From Hyaloperonospora brassicae (lineage: Eukaryota; Oomycota; Peronosporomycetes; Peronosporales; Peronosporaceae), in the NCBI GenBank assembly GCA_947650285.1, contig CANTFL010001466.1, positions 124,001 to 188,000 on the forward strand: a stretch of DNA of 64,000 nucleotides. The letters are read 5' to 3'. A model generated the notes under the pieces. That model saw only the letters and a program-made list of their open reading frames with translations, did no database searches and had not been told where the DNA came from. The stretch's first letter is position 1. Each line of letters starts with the position of its first letter. A program made the position numbers and the translations under genes. This document shows positions 33,401 to 45,032 of the stretch, one piece after another.

Positions 33401-33907
33401 CCGCACCTCTGGACACAGTGAGACAAAGACAGGACTGCTGGCGAAATCAGAAGATCGGGTCAGTCAAGACTGACGCAAGGAATATAATCGTGTTAAAAGA
33501 CGCGCTGCCACGGGCCGTCAGCAACTTGCACTCATATTTGTAACATCGAGTTACCTAGCCGTATCGTACTGAATGCAGCAAAGGTTCTCGGTCGTCCTTT
33601 ACCGAGAGCATTACCGATGATTCCTAAGGCATATACATTGGTGAGATTGACACATCGCGAAATCAATGTAAAGTATGTTTTCTGTGACACAATTATGGAT
33701 ATTCCGAAGGCAATTATTTAAGACACGAGTGCACTTGGAAAAGAGAAGGGAATATTCGGCACGTGGTGCTGTAGCGGGGCGTGATAGTTAACTTTAAGAA
33801 CGCCGGCGGAAGGTCGTGTCTGTGAATACAGAGCCTATTATGGCGCCTGATACTATTCGGCAGGATTCTACAATAAACAATAGCGTAAGACTTATGCAGT
33901 AATTGCG
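33401..33907. other. Intergenic, nothing recognised
   Basis: Between the solo LTR and the MULE left end. No coding or structural feature recognised. Confidence 0.4.
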
Positions 33908-34016
33908 AAACAAATCCTGAAACCAGCAGTAGATTTGTGTAAAAGTCCTGAAACCAGCACCAGTTCTGAGACGGGCCAACATAGAGTGGGACAGATGTTT
34001 ACCACACCATTTTTAA

Positions 34017-35131
34017 CTGCCTAATTGAATAAAACTGCGTGATTGGGTAATATAGTTTCTATTTTCAAAGGAGCCGTTGAATGATCTCATTGGGCAGACT
34101 TGTTCGGCAAATAAAAGGCGCTTTGTTCATTTTGCGACAAACGAGCCCCTGCGTTAATGGTCGAAGGCCTCTGTGTTGGAACTCTATCTTTGCTGGAAGC
34201 CTACCAGCGATGTAAAGGTAAGAGACGAAGTGTTTATTTATCTGTAGCCGACCAGAGAGTGGATGTCGAGTCAATGTTAATTTCTGTGCACGTGACAGAG
34301 CAGGGGACGCGGCGTGCGATAAGCAGACGAAAGAGACCGTACCGGACTGTGTGTAGGTACGAAAGTCGACGATTTCCACAATTATATCGATTTAACACTA
34401 TTTTATGGGATGTATTTTGCTGTTTGTTCAATGCCTGCACCTTGGAATAGGTTGGACGTTATCAAGATCGTATATCTCTCTCGTTTGGTACTTTGCAGGT
34501 CGAATGCGAATTGTTGGCGACAGTTCTGATGTACGTATGGAGTATTTTTGACGTCTTTACGTGTTGTTTTACTACCAGGGATCGGATACAAGGGCTGTCA
34601 AAGTCGTGTAACAAGGTCAAGGTGTGAAATCGCGCCATAAAGGCGCGATTTGTGATTGCCAAGCACTGAGTGAACCCCCTGATGCACAATGTACGTGAAA
34701 GAAGCATGTATGATGCTTCATGATGCATCATGATCGATGTAAGTGATGTCCCGCAGGTGCAGGTAGAAGGAAGTGTTATTGTTGAGGTCTTAAAGATGAC
34801 ACATATTATGTTCTTAGCACTTTGTTCACAGTGAATGTTAGCAATGAGAGTAAACAAACAAATAATATATAGCAAGCGTGTTTAAAGCAACGTGTTGGCA
34901 AATATGTTGTTGTATTTATTCTCTATAAAAGCTATGCACAGCACGTTTAATTAAGTATAAAGGCAATCGATCCACGCGGGTGGCATTCATTCGAGGTAGT
35001 GTCGGACATCACTGTATACGTCACGAATACTTACGCTAGATGTTCAGACCTTATCGGGTCACTTAAGTCAATTGACTTTGTTTCGAAATGCTTGTTCTTT
35101 TGTTCCATAACAGTCGCATGGCGTCGACATG
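34017..35131. other. Non-coding left part of the MULE
   Basis: AT-rich sequence downstream of the transposase frame. Short open frames only; no captured host gene recognised. Confidence 0.5.
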
Positions 35132-37011
35132 TTATCTTGTTGTGTCCCTCTTGAAAGCGGTAGCGGCATTTGTAAGTGGGTCCAAACTTCGAATCCCCAA
35201 AGCTACCGATACGTCTTTTTTGTCGTCGCCCATTTTTTTATAAAACAATGGTGGATTCATCTTCACTTGTGGTGTTCTGGTGTTGACAACCAATTCCTTC
35301 GACTTACCCAGAAAATCTTGCTCAAACGCTTTGACCAAATATGCAGGATGAAAAGCTGCTGTTATGTCGATTGTAAACCCATTAGCATGCAATACGGCAA
35401 CAAGGTGTCGGCAAGGCAATCTCATTTGCATGAAAGCTGAACAAGAGCAACTTAAAGCCTCAACGTCAATGCGCCGATATCTAGCATATCCTTGTTTCGA
35501 GGCAAACCATATAGTAGAGGTCGACCGCACAACTTCATATCCACCTGCAGCTCCTTGTTCTTTTTTCCAAAGAGACCACGCACGAGGAGTCACAGTAAGT
35601 TTCTTTGTTCTCCATTGTTTAATTTGATCTTGACGCATGCAACAATTTTCCATAGTCGCCTGTGTCAAAATTTTCAATGCTTCGAGAGGCGATGCATCAC
35701 GAATTCCATGAACGAACATGGTGTTGTTATCGCTTTCGACAAAGTTAGTGGTGCGCCACCCAAAAAGAGAACATGGTATCATTGGTAAAGCTAGATGGTC
35801 TTAGTGATACGTGCATGTGGCCAAATTTGTGCTCGACGTCGTGAACTTTCTGACATTTAAATTTTTATCGACAACTTCCATTTGCATATTCGCAAATACA
35901 GTCCAATAATCAATGGGATCGATATTCCCGATGTATGTGGCAACATCATCTACATACTTTGTTTGTACCTTCGTAAGAGCTGCGTTGTATTCGATCTCGG
36001 ATTCTGCTGCTTGAATGTTTCACACAGCGTTCTTTAATTCAGATCCAGAACACCTAAAGTTTCGTTTGATGTTGCGCAAAATGTGCTAAGTACAGAATCG
36101 AATCTGGAGGCTGATACTTGTCATTGCGTATACATCTTTCACGGAATATTGTATCTTCCCACGATCACACATCATCGCGACATTCACTAAATTAATTCCA
36201 GCATTGATACACTGAATGAAAAACCATGAAATGTTGTCCTGGTTCTCCACATCTACGAAAGCAGTAGCCAGCGTAATGTTTTGTCCGTCTCCGTCTCGAC
36301 CAGTGGAAATAGTGTCACGCCATTTAATTTGTGATGTCGTGAATGCGTTCCATCAAATCCAACCACGGGAATGTTATACTGTTGGCTGCTTACCGACACT
36401 CCAAAGGCCAGAAACAAGCGGAAAAATCGATTCTCTTGGTCAAATTCGAGCGCCAAAATGCTGGATACGTTCAAGCGCTTAAACTCAATCAAATGTGGAG
36501 CTAAAAGCCCAAAAGACGACTTCCACTCGCCTTCCACCTCTTCAATTACCGCTTCTTTGGCTTCGTAGGTCTGGGTTCGATAATTTTGAAGGTTAGATTC
36601 ATCACGAACGCGGACTAGCGTCACAATTGCCTTGCGCTTGATGCCCTTGTCACCTCGAACCGCAGCACTAAAAGTAGGAAGAAGCTTGATTTGACGTGCT
36701 GAAGGCTTGGTAGTCGCGAGGCATACATTCAAGTGAGCATCGACAAGCGTCGAAATGTAGTGCTTCGAAGATGCATTCTTCCGCTGTCGCCTCGTCACGC
36801 GGACTTCCCACGGGCACCCGTCTTGTGGACACACATACGTCTTGCTCCCACCACTGCACCTCTTGACCTTGCACTGTTTATTTTGATTAAAACAGTAGTC
36901 TTGTATTAACATAGTTGCAACAGCGCTCGTCTGGAAAATGTGTCCTTTCGACAGTACTTTAGTACCGTAAATTTCTTCCATGTCAATCGTCGCCATTTTG
37001 GGGGACAACAT
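35132..37011 (-). pseudogene. MULE transposase, broken
   Basis: Starts at ATG 37011 (MLSPKMATIDMEEIYG). N-terminal FLYWCH/WRKY-like zinc-binding part (CKVKRCSGGSKTYVCPQDGC). Catalytic domain begins GFDGTHSRHHKLNGV (first D). Near 36290 the reading shifts frame to NITLATAFVDVENQDN and CDRG (second D). Further stops occur between 36120 and 35790. The last 216 codons (35782-35132) are open again and contain the SWIM zinc finger CSCSAFMQMRLPCRHLVAVL. Host for this transposase family is any plant/oomycete genome; as read it cannot make a full protein. Confidence 0.88.
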
Positions 37012-37194
37012 CGTGAATTTATATTATGTTAATACATAAATATAACTTTCTTAATACACCACACACAAAATTGTGTCGTTTACGTAAAAAAATGGTGTGG
37101 TTTTCATCATTTCGGCTGGACGTGATCTCGTCTCAAAACTGGTGCTGGTTTCAGGACTTTTGCACAGATCAACTGCTGGTTTCAGGATTTGTTT

Positions 37195-38577
37195 GTGATT
37201 GCGTGATGAAATCAATTGCATGCACCATGTCGTCAGTAGTGAAACCGAAAGGAATCAAGCAGGCGTCGGGTAGCACATAGCAGTGAAGTAAGTGCACACA
37301 CAGTGCGCGGTACAATTCTGTGCTTTTTGAGCATGTATATATAGCAGCTGATCGTAGACGTTTAATCATATTGCAAGCTCTTGACATTTACGTGCAAATA
37401 TATAAATGTCGAACTTTCATGACAATTGACAAACATCAAAAAGTAAGCTGCGTGTTTTTACGTATGAAATTGGCAAGGCGCTCTCTGAGGGTACATTTCG
37501 ACCATTTTCTGTCGTACAGGCGAAATATGCAGTGTATCTATATGCATGCTTGCTGCGAATCGAGCATCGTTTAGTTTGGCTACTGCCGAGAGGCATCCTA
37601 GAAATTTCGACGCTGCATACAAACAGACAGAAGTCGAATTGAAGCACAATTTCAAGCCTCAGCTTTGGTTATGCAAAATCATTGCAACATCAATGTAGAA
37701 ACGAATGAAGCTGCTCGCTTAGTCATTTGTGTCATATAGGCATACATCAGCATTTGATGCGACAACCTTCGCACAGGTATGACATTATGCAATGTTGTTT
37801 GTAGCACAAAGCAAAAATTATCGAAGGCGGACCCAGCGAAATTATACAATAATATCTTGTTCTGTCATTTTTACCTTTTTAGACCTTTCGCATAACTTAT
37901 CCGGATTCGTACAATAACATGTTCTTTGCTCGCAAAACAGCTTCACCTGGCTATTATAAACTGTGTCTGTATCTTTTGCTACAGCCTGATGACGAAGGTA
38001 AGTTTCGTAAAGCAAAACTAATGCGAAAATAGCATAATACAGGTCACGGAAATACGCGTAAAAATGCCTGTAACGATGCATTCAACCAGCGCACCTGTTT
38101 GCCGATGTGTAATTTCACGCAACTTTACAGCCAGCAGGAAAACAACCGCTCAAGTTTTCCTAAATTTCCTGCTCTATCGCTGAGTAATACCGCAACTTTC
38201 GCGACGGCAGTACGTCGAGAATGTGTTGTTTTGCTTCGACGTCAAACTTTGATGGCACAATGCGTAGGAAGTCAAGGCAAACAATACACAAGCAAGAGTC
38301 ACAAACGCAAATGATCGCCCGATGGCTCACTCGCGCGGATCAAAGTCGGGATTTATTCTACTTTCTCGTTTCCGTCGGCATCGACTCGGCCGCTACATGC
38401 ACTTGGTGTCTCAGCGATCGAATCGAACCTTCTCACTGACGCTCGTGACGACCCAAATTACCAACGAGATGACTACAACTATACCGTCAACACAAGACCA
38501 AAAGTGCTTGACATGTCGTTTGTTTAGTGCCAAACACGAGCGAGTGCAAGAACTGCATCCCAGATACGCCGACCGCC
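37195..38577. other. Intergenic, nothing recognised
   Basis: Between the MULE and the gene island. No frame with motif or coding bias, no repeat seen. Confidence 0.45.
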
Positions 38578-39774
38578 TCAGTGGGTGATCCCCTCGAGGA
38601 GCGGATTGTACCGAAGTCCCAGGCTGATGCCAAGCACCAACATGTGGGGGAGACCATTTGCCACTAGATTGCCCACGATCGCGAGAAACGGAATGTACAA
38701 CGCGGGATGGCGGTGGTCCAGCACATGCAGCAACGGAACGTCAATGTCTTTCCAGAACGCGTAGCTCCCGTTCACGTTCAGGTAAATGACGTGCTCACTG
38801 CCAGGCACACGAACTTGAAAGGGCGTGAAAGCGCGACAGAACGCAGCCAAGAACGACGTCAAGATGCACGAGCCAATGAAGCTGGAATTGTGCATGCCAC
38901 CGTGACCGTTCGTGATCTGTATGACACGGAACCCACATGTTAGTCAGTGCTTCCAACAGCGTGCAATCGTCGGTGCTGCCGCGACTTGACGTACATAGAG
39001 GCACACGGGCAAGAACCAGAGGTGGTGCGTTGCAAAAAATGTCTTGGAGAACGTGCGGTTTTCCGGGTACGTGAGGTATTGCATTGCCCCCGTGATGAGC
39101 TTTCCATTGAGCACGAACGAGAGCGTGTCAATGTACCAGAGCAATTGGTCTCCCGCCACGGTCACCATCTGTATCCAACGAGTGCGTGCCACGTTATCGC
39201 CCCCCGCTCATCCAGATTCAAGTCAGCAACAATAGAGTCCCACGTGATCTTACCGCTACGCCCACCAGGAAGGGCTTTGACAGGTACAGCGCCATGACCA
39301 CAAGCACGAGGGACACGTTGCACGCCCACAACATCTCGTAGAGCACGTAGGTGCCTATGGATTGCGCAACGCACACACACACATGTGACTTTGATCCGCA
39401 CTCGTGCCGTATCGGTAGGCAAACACATGCACAACCAACGAACGCACCGTGTTCGTAGAAGCGGAAAAGCACCAGCATCAGCGTGTAGAGCGCAACTAGA
39501 GCCCTCACGGTGCTATGCGAACCACAGTCGTTCATTAGCGTTACGAAATGAGGTCTCTCTCAGCACGACGAGGCAACGCTCGGTACGTAGAGTAGGCAAG
39601 TGCATATGCCACGTACGGATAGCGAAAGTGCTCGTCCTGGTCGTCGGCCGCAAAGTGCTCGTCCATCTGGAGCGCCAGCCAGCACACTGAGCCATAGCCA
39701 CCGACGAGGATCGCAAGCACTCGGGGCAAGTCCTGCGGGGACACCGCCACTGGCACAGGAGGCAGCGTCGCCAT
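38578..39774 (-). CDS. Multi-pass membrane protein, family not recognised
   Basis: Five exons: 39774-39587, 39512-39436, 39354-39254, 39168-38995, 38916-38578, with GT-AG introns of 74, 81, 85 and 78 bp and consistent phases, giving 292 residues. Start at ATG 39774 (MATLPPVPVAVS) rather than the upstream in-frame GTG-type codon. Several hydrophobic segments: LAILVGGY, ALVALYTLMLVLFRFYE, EMLWACNVSLVLVVMALYL, HHLWFLPVCLYI, FIGSCILTSFLAAF, LYIPFLAIVGNLVANGLPHM. A His/Asn stretch TNGHGGMHN lies between membrane segments. Likely an integral membrane protein of unknown role. It lies 120 bp downstream of the peptidyl-tRNA hydrolase gene on the same strand. Confidence 0.8.
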
Positions 39775-39894
39775 TGCTCTCCAATTACGTTCGACACGTG
39801 CTGACGGTTCAGCTCGAATACGCACGTGCGGAGCGGGTCCCGCTGGATTGTCTCTGCACGACCAGATCGTCTACGGCCGGGCTCCAGTCGCCGC

Positions 39895-41103
39895 TTACCG
39901 ACGTACAGCTGCTGCGCGCGACGCGTCGTACTGCTGCAAGTACTGCTGCAAGTCCATACTGTTGGCCACGGTAGTCGTCTGAGCAACGCCTCGATGCAGG
40001 TACAGCCGCAAGAGCTCATTCGTGTAGCGCAGTAAGTCCGGCATGGCGTCCTGCTCGTCGCCGTGAAAGCGCCCGAGCACAAACTTGTCCATGGCCGTAC
40101 CCGCGGGCGCACCGCTATTGCCTCCGACGAACCAGTGCGGAGCGCCAACGCCAATGCGCAGGCGAGCAAAGCGGTCAGTGCCGACGCACTTGATGATGTC
40201 CCGCACGCCGTTCTGACCTCCGGGACCTCCGCGTGCCTTGACCCGACACGCGCCAAAAGGCAGCGCCACGTCGTCCGTGACCACGAGCAGCTCGTCGTCG
40301 TGGCGGTTCAGCGCCAGCGGGTTCTTCTTCAGTCGCCAGCGGTGCGTCTGCAGGAACGCCCGGACGGCAGTGCCCGAGCCATTCATGTACGTCGAAGGCA
40401 GCAGCACGGCGACGTCCACCTGGTCGTGGGGCACACCTTCTTGCAACGTGCGTTCCTTGGCGCGCTTGGACGAGCGGCTCACGAGATCGCCCACCGGGTA
40501 ACTGCCGGACGGGCCATCGTCAGGTCCAACTTTCCACGGAAACGCAACGCGAAAGCGCGCGACGTCGCCGTGCGTTTGCGCGTCCCGTTGCAGCTGCAAG
40601 TGCTGGGCCTGTGCAGGGGTTCCGCCAGCAGCAGCAGCAGCAGACGGACGAGGGCCGAGAAGGCCGTCACGGAGTGAGTGGAAATAGCGCTGGGCGGTGA
40701 TGTACAAAGGGTTGGGACCGACGTACCGTCACTTGCGACGCAAACGTGTCGACAAAGTGCTGGACGACCACAGATCCGATATTGTGTCTGTGCCAGAACG
40801 AGTGCAGCGAGCAACACGGGACGGCCATTAGTCATTCATTGCTCGTGAGGTCCCTATTGACAATGGACACGACGTTGTTGACGTTGTTGACGTTCTGGGG
40901 GGCACCCACCTCGTCTTGTAAAACTTGTCGCCGGGGTTGCCCAGCCCCACAATGAGCTTGCGAACGACTTTCGACTTGGCTGGAGACGCTGACGCTGTAG
41001 CATTTGCATGGGCTTTTTCGCTTATGCGTGATGTCGAGAAGAAGCTGCTGCTCCTGCGAGGAAGTTGCTGCGGACGACGCCCCACGTGGTGCAGCCGGAG
41101 CAT
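39895..41103 (-). CDS. Peptidyl-tRNA hydrolase (Pth1 family), probably mitochondrial
   Basis: Three exons: 41103-40910, 40787-40727, 40689-39895, introns 122 and 37 bp, 349 residues. Pth hydrolyses the ester of peptidyl-tRNA released from stalled ribosomes. Family motifs: KLIVGLGNPGDKFYKTRHNI with the conserved N55 and catalytic H66 (the His codon is split by intron 1), LLPSTYMNGSG, VVTDDVALPFG with catalytic Asp, ARGGPGGQNGVRDI with conserved Asn, FARLRIGVG and DKFVLGRF. All four family active-site residues are present. The N-terminus MLRLHHVGRRPQQLPRRSS is basic and Ser-rich, like a mitochondrial presequence; chosen start is that ATG. Larger than bacterial Pth (about 190) because of the presequence and a low-complexity insert around residues 95-150. 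The 37-bp intron is very short. Confidence 0.92.
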
Positions 41104-41416
41104 CTTAAGTGGCTGACACGCGTTGGTGGGAGTTCTTGGGACACTGGCGCTGTTTGCCTCGTGCAGAGACGCTGACAGTGGTGCGGCTAGCCACGAGTGG
41201 ACACGGCAAATGTATCGATGGTCGATCGATCTATGCGCGGCCTGATCACTGAAGCACGACGATGTCATCCAACCGCGACCAGACCATCGAGATACAGACG
41301 AGTTCTATTCAAACAAATTAATGGCACTGAAGGAGCGAGCGAGCCACGGAGCTTAGCAAAGTGCATTTCTAGCTGCCATGGCTTCAAATGAGTCGCATGA
41401 CCCACAGCAGTGGTGC

Positions 41417-42538
41417 TCAGTGAATGAATTTGCTGAGAAAACGGCGGTGAAAGTCGTTGCGGATCGTGTCGTTGATAAACCGCTTCTTGATCTCCGGCTC
41501 GTTGCGCGACTGGTTTCGAAACACCACGTCGTCATTCCATCGACGCTTCATCGTGGCACTGCCTGCAGTTTGTTGCTGCGTCAGCGGGTTCCCCTGGAGG
41601 ATCTCCTCGCGAACTTGTTGGTCGGTCACTTTTCTTTCCTCGTCTTCTTTGCGAAGCCGTTCCTCTTCACGCTCTTGCTTGATTTTCTCCAGCTCTCTCA
41701 TCAATTCAGCCTCTTCGTCGTCATCGTCACTACAACAAAATCGGTTACTATCTGCTCACAACATTACAGCTACATACGGCCATCTCGTCGCATTCTGCAG
41801 CACAACTGAGCGCACCTGTCGCTGTCAGAATCGCTCGACTCGTCCGAGTCCGCGCCGTCATCTGCATCATTGTACTTGCTCGCTACATTCTTCAGTTGCA
41901 GCTCCCGTGCGTCGGTTTCAGCATCACCCAACAGCAAAATCTTCTTGTTGTGCTCCAAACGTCGCAACTTGTCTATAGGCCAGGCCGACACCACAACAAT
42001 GAGTCTGCTAGACTTGCATTTCACCTCTACAACATAGTACAGGTTCCTGCTCTAATCCGTCCAGATCGCACCTTGCGCTGTATCTCTCTTGATGCCTTTT
42101 TCTTGCTCGTACGTTTCTTCCTTGCGCTCCAATTCTTCCCGCAAGTCCAGCAGCTCCACTTCGTTCGCTGTGCCTTGTCCAACTTGGCTACAGACACACC
42201 ATAGATGCACCCACCCATCCAGCAAAGGCAGACAGTCAGCATCGGTACCAACCCCACCTCCTGTTGTATACTCCGCATCAAGCGGCAGAACGTACCGAGT
42301 TTTGAGGCGTCTGTGGGCCGGTAAATCGCGAGCCGACACTTGGTCGCTTAGTTTGCCTTAAGTACAAACAAACCGACCATTAAGGTCAGTGTCTGAGAAC
42401 CCAGAGGCATAGAGACGAGCCCAGCGCGCATCACTACTGCACACACGCAGCCTCAATCAACGCACCTCCCGCGTGCCATCCTCCTTCGTTCGACTGGCCG
42501 ACAGCCGCGTGCCAAGTCGGGCGGTGAGCAGTCGTCAT
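41417..42538 (-). CDS. CWC15: Cwc15/Cwf15 spliceosome-associated protein
   Basis: Five exons: 42538-42466, 42356-42296, 42187-42072, 41972-41816, 41729-41417; introns 109, 108, 99 and 86 bp; phases agree; 239 residues. Family signs: N-terminus MTTAHRPTWHAAVGQ, then SARDLPAHRRLKTR, an acidic Asp/Ser run (ADSDESSDSDSDSDDDDEEA) in the middle, a charged helix (ELEKIKQEREEERLRKEDEE), and the C-terminal block KRRWNDDVVFRNQ ... KKRFINDTIRNDFHRRF. Cwc15 is a component of the Prp19/NTC-related part of active spliceosomes, nuclear. A CCAAT sequence on the minus strand lies about 50 bp upstream of the ATG. Third gene of a same-strand island, 313 bp from the Pth gene. Confidence 0.94.
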
Positions 42539-43721
42539 GGCGAAGTGGCGGCTGTGTGCTCACGCGCAGCGGCACTGTTCGTTGATTGGTTAATATTCAG
42601 CCGAGTGCATGTTGGCCAGAGAAGGGAGAAAAATCCACAAATTATCACGAGAATAGTTGGAGTGCACAATATGATGAAGAAAGACACCAGCGATGCATAC
42701 TGTACGACCAAAGGTCTACTTTCGTAGAGGTATTTGTGAACATTTACCTGCTTATTCTCGTACATTACACATTCATTACCAAACCTTACCATTTGTGTCC
42801 GTTCGTAGTCATTTTGCAAGAATGTAAAGGTACCTGGATGCATAAAGCATAGCATGTCGGTGCTACGCTCGATTGTAAGAACGGGTTGATTCTATCTCGT
42901 TCGTCCATACTGCACTTTTTTAGAAGTGTTTGAATATCAGTGTGTCACCTTGGTGGTATGGTTGGGTATATAATGGTAGAGACATCGTAGTGTCGAAATG
43001 GCGCGTGCACAATGCTATAAGAGATGCGTTAGGTACGACCATAGAAGCAGTAGACGAGGAATGCGCAAAGGTAGCAAAAACATACATTGTACGGATAAAG
43101 AGACAGGAGTAACGAAATGTCATTGTCGTGTTCATGTCGGTGCTTGCGGAGATCCTAGCGAAAAGTACCCTGCTCAATAGCGCTACTGCTGGTGGATAGT
43201 TACGGTCACCACAACTAGGTTTTGATACTGATGGAAGTAATCTTGTTTATCGCATATTGTAATCTGGAAGCTGTGAAGATAGATCCAGTAATTATATTTG
43301 CTCTATTTGCAGTGAAGTACACAATGCACGCAAGAGAAGAAGCTCAGTCCAGTCGGTCTACATCGAATATGTCCCGCAACAAAGTAAAACCTAATCTTTG
43401 CTACCTCATTCATTCCGTCGCTCTTTACTACGCGTCTTTGTAAAAGCAAGGGCGCTTGTGCCGTCGTGTTCATATACTTTGTGGCAACGGTATGGCGTGC
43501 CAGCTTCGTGCTTCTTGCGTAAATAAGCAGTAAAAATTTAAATACCCTTAAAATTCACCAGAATGCCGTTTATTTATCGCTTTTTACTTTGATACAACAG
43601 TATTGCCTATGTAAACTACTGTACCAAACCAATATTTTTTTATAATTTCAAAATGTTAAATTGTACAGCACATCGGTGGCGAATTTTTATCTTTTACTTT
43701 TAAAGGAATAAAAAGCCCTTT
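42539..43721. other. Intergenic; weak similarity to 53.1-53.4 kb
   Basis: No gene recognised. A patch near 42998-43165 (starting atggcgcgtgcacaatg) resembles 53207-53370 (gatggcgcgtacacaatg) in the same orientation, perhaps two old copies of one repeat. Short cysteine-containing frames here (43 kb) show no family. The end is AT-rich. Confidence 0.35.
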
Positions 43722-43786
43722 GAATCACGAAAATAAAAAATGCACCAGATAATCACGAAACTAAAATAAATGCCCCACGTCCTAGT
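43722..43786. repeat. AT-rich inverted repeat, left copy
   Basis: Two tandem versions of AATCACGAAAATAAAAAATGC followed by the sequence CCCCACGTCCTAGTTT. The reverse complement occurs at 52156-52274, so the pair brackets element 2. Looks like the terminal region of an older transposon into which element 2 inserted. Confidence 0.55.
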
Positions 43787-43979
43787 TTGACAAATACGCT
43801 TAAGGCATCATCGCACGTTTCCTCCCTGAAACTGGCCCGCATACGACGAAGTCTGCAGACATTGAAGCCATCAGTAAGAGCTATACCAAAAAAATAGATC
43901 CATTGGGGTCTATTGATATGATTATGTGTTTTTAACTTTCAAAACTGATAAGCAGGAAGGGAATGAAATCCCGCAAGTA

Positions 43980-44225
43980 AAACAACATTAATAGCAACAG
44001 CAGCACCTACAAAAACAACTGCAGGATCAACACCAGTAGAAACACCAGTAGCAACACCAATAGCAATAGCAGCAGCATCATTAACAGAGCAACACCAACA
44101 GCAACCACATCACCTACAACAAGAGCAGCAGCATCAGCAACATCAAAAGCAGCATCAACGATAGCATCAACAGCATCGACAATAGCAACTGAATCAGCAA
44201 AAGCAAAAGAAATAACATTATTATC
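43980..44225. repeat. Imperfect trinucleotide low-complexity tract
   Basis: About 245 bp of A/C/G-rich 3-nt periodic sequence (AGCAACAGCAGCACCTACAA, then AGCATCAACGATAGCATCAA). The period is 3 but units vary (ACA, AGC, ATC), so it is not a clean microsatellite. It could be a relic of a low-complexity coding region; no surrounding gene is seen. Confidence 0.8.
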
Positions 44226-44396
44226 ATCAAAAACTTTAGCACCGACTGAATGTTTTTACGTCCGCCACCGATGATACAAAGACGCGTTTACGAACTCATA
44301 TCTCGCACCTGCGCCCGCAACTTGTGGCTGCAAGCGCAGTACGCCCGCGGCAGAACCCTCTCCGCGGCTTCCAAACAGGGCGGGGTTGGTCACAGC

Positions 44397-44921
44397 TGTA
44401 GCGGAGCTACACATCTCCTAAAGTCAGAGGAAGACTTAACGCTCTTACGAGCAACTTTGCTTCTACGAACCCGACTCAGAGAGTCAACAGCTCAGAGAGC
44501 TAAGGTTTTGGTCATAGAACCCGACTCAGAGAGTCAACAAGCTCAGAGAGCTTACGGTCCCCGTTCATAAGGGACCAAACGATTCAAAAGAATCACAGCA
44601 CAGAGTTCTCAGGAGCAGCTACCTTCGCAGGTATTGCTAGCTCCTACCGATCAAAGACGTCTCGTAAGGCATGTGTCTTTCAGTGATCAAAAGGGGAACT
44701 TAAATTTTATTTCTTTATTAAACCTAAAAGAACACCTTAGAACAACGTATTTAAATTGTCCTAAATAACCTCTTAAAAGATCTCGTAATCAATTGATGAC
44801 AGACATCAGTCTTCAACAATTGATACACTCACTGTGTTCTAAAACTACTTTATAGGGTACCCCCTCTCTTGTGTGCACCACACCTATCGTCGACTACCAG
44901 CCGATGTGTAACCCCGTTACA
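44397..44921 (-). repeat. Element 2, 3' LTR (element orientation)
   Basis: 525 bp. Contains stems GACTCagaGAGTC and GCTCagaGAGC, each twice 51 bp apart, and GGTCCCcgttcataaGGGACC. Next to it (44922-44931) a C-run, the polypurine tract in element orientation. Confidence 0.96.
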
Positions 44922-45032
44922 CCCCCCCCCCACCAGACTGACGTTACCACAAAACGTCAATCGGCTTCTTTCCTCGAAGAAGTCGGTGTGTGTGTGTGTG
45001 CTTAACCTCACGGTTGCTAAACACGAAACACC

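Larger units (their letters stand above)
33908..37194 (-). mobile_element. Mutator-like element (MULE)
   Basis: TIRs of about 110 bp: 33908-34016 against the complement of 37085-37194, starting AAACAAATCCTGAAACCAGC. Each TIR holds the motif TCCTGAAACCAGCA twice, 35 bp apart. The 9-bp flanks are GTAATTGCG (33899-33907) and GTGATTGCG (37195-37203), the 9-bp duplication typical of MULEs with one mismatch. Carries a degenerate MULE transposase on the minus strand; the left third (34020-35130) is non-coding. Confidence 0.93.

Noticed and set aside
39513..40677. Plus- and minus-strand long frames over the membrane protein and Pth genes (e.g. 40063-40677 plus, 40256-39513 minus)
   Set aside because: GC-rich antisense or out-of-frame shadows; the spliced Pth and membrane protein models explain the region.
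43980..44225. CRISPR-like or clean microsatellite array
   Set aside because: No spacer/repeat pattern; the period is 3 with changing units, and the host is eukaryotic.
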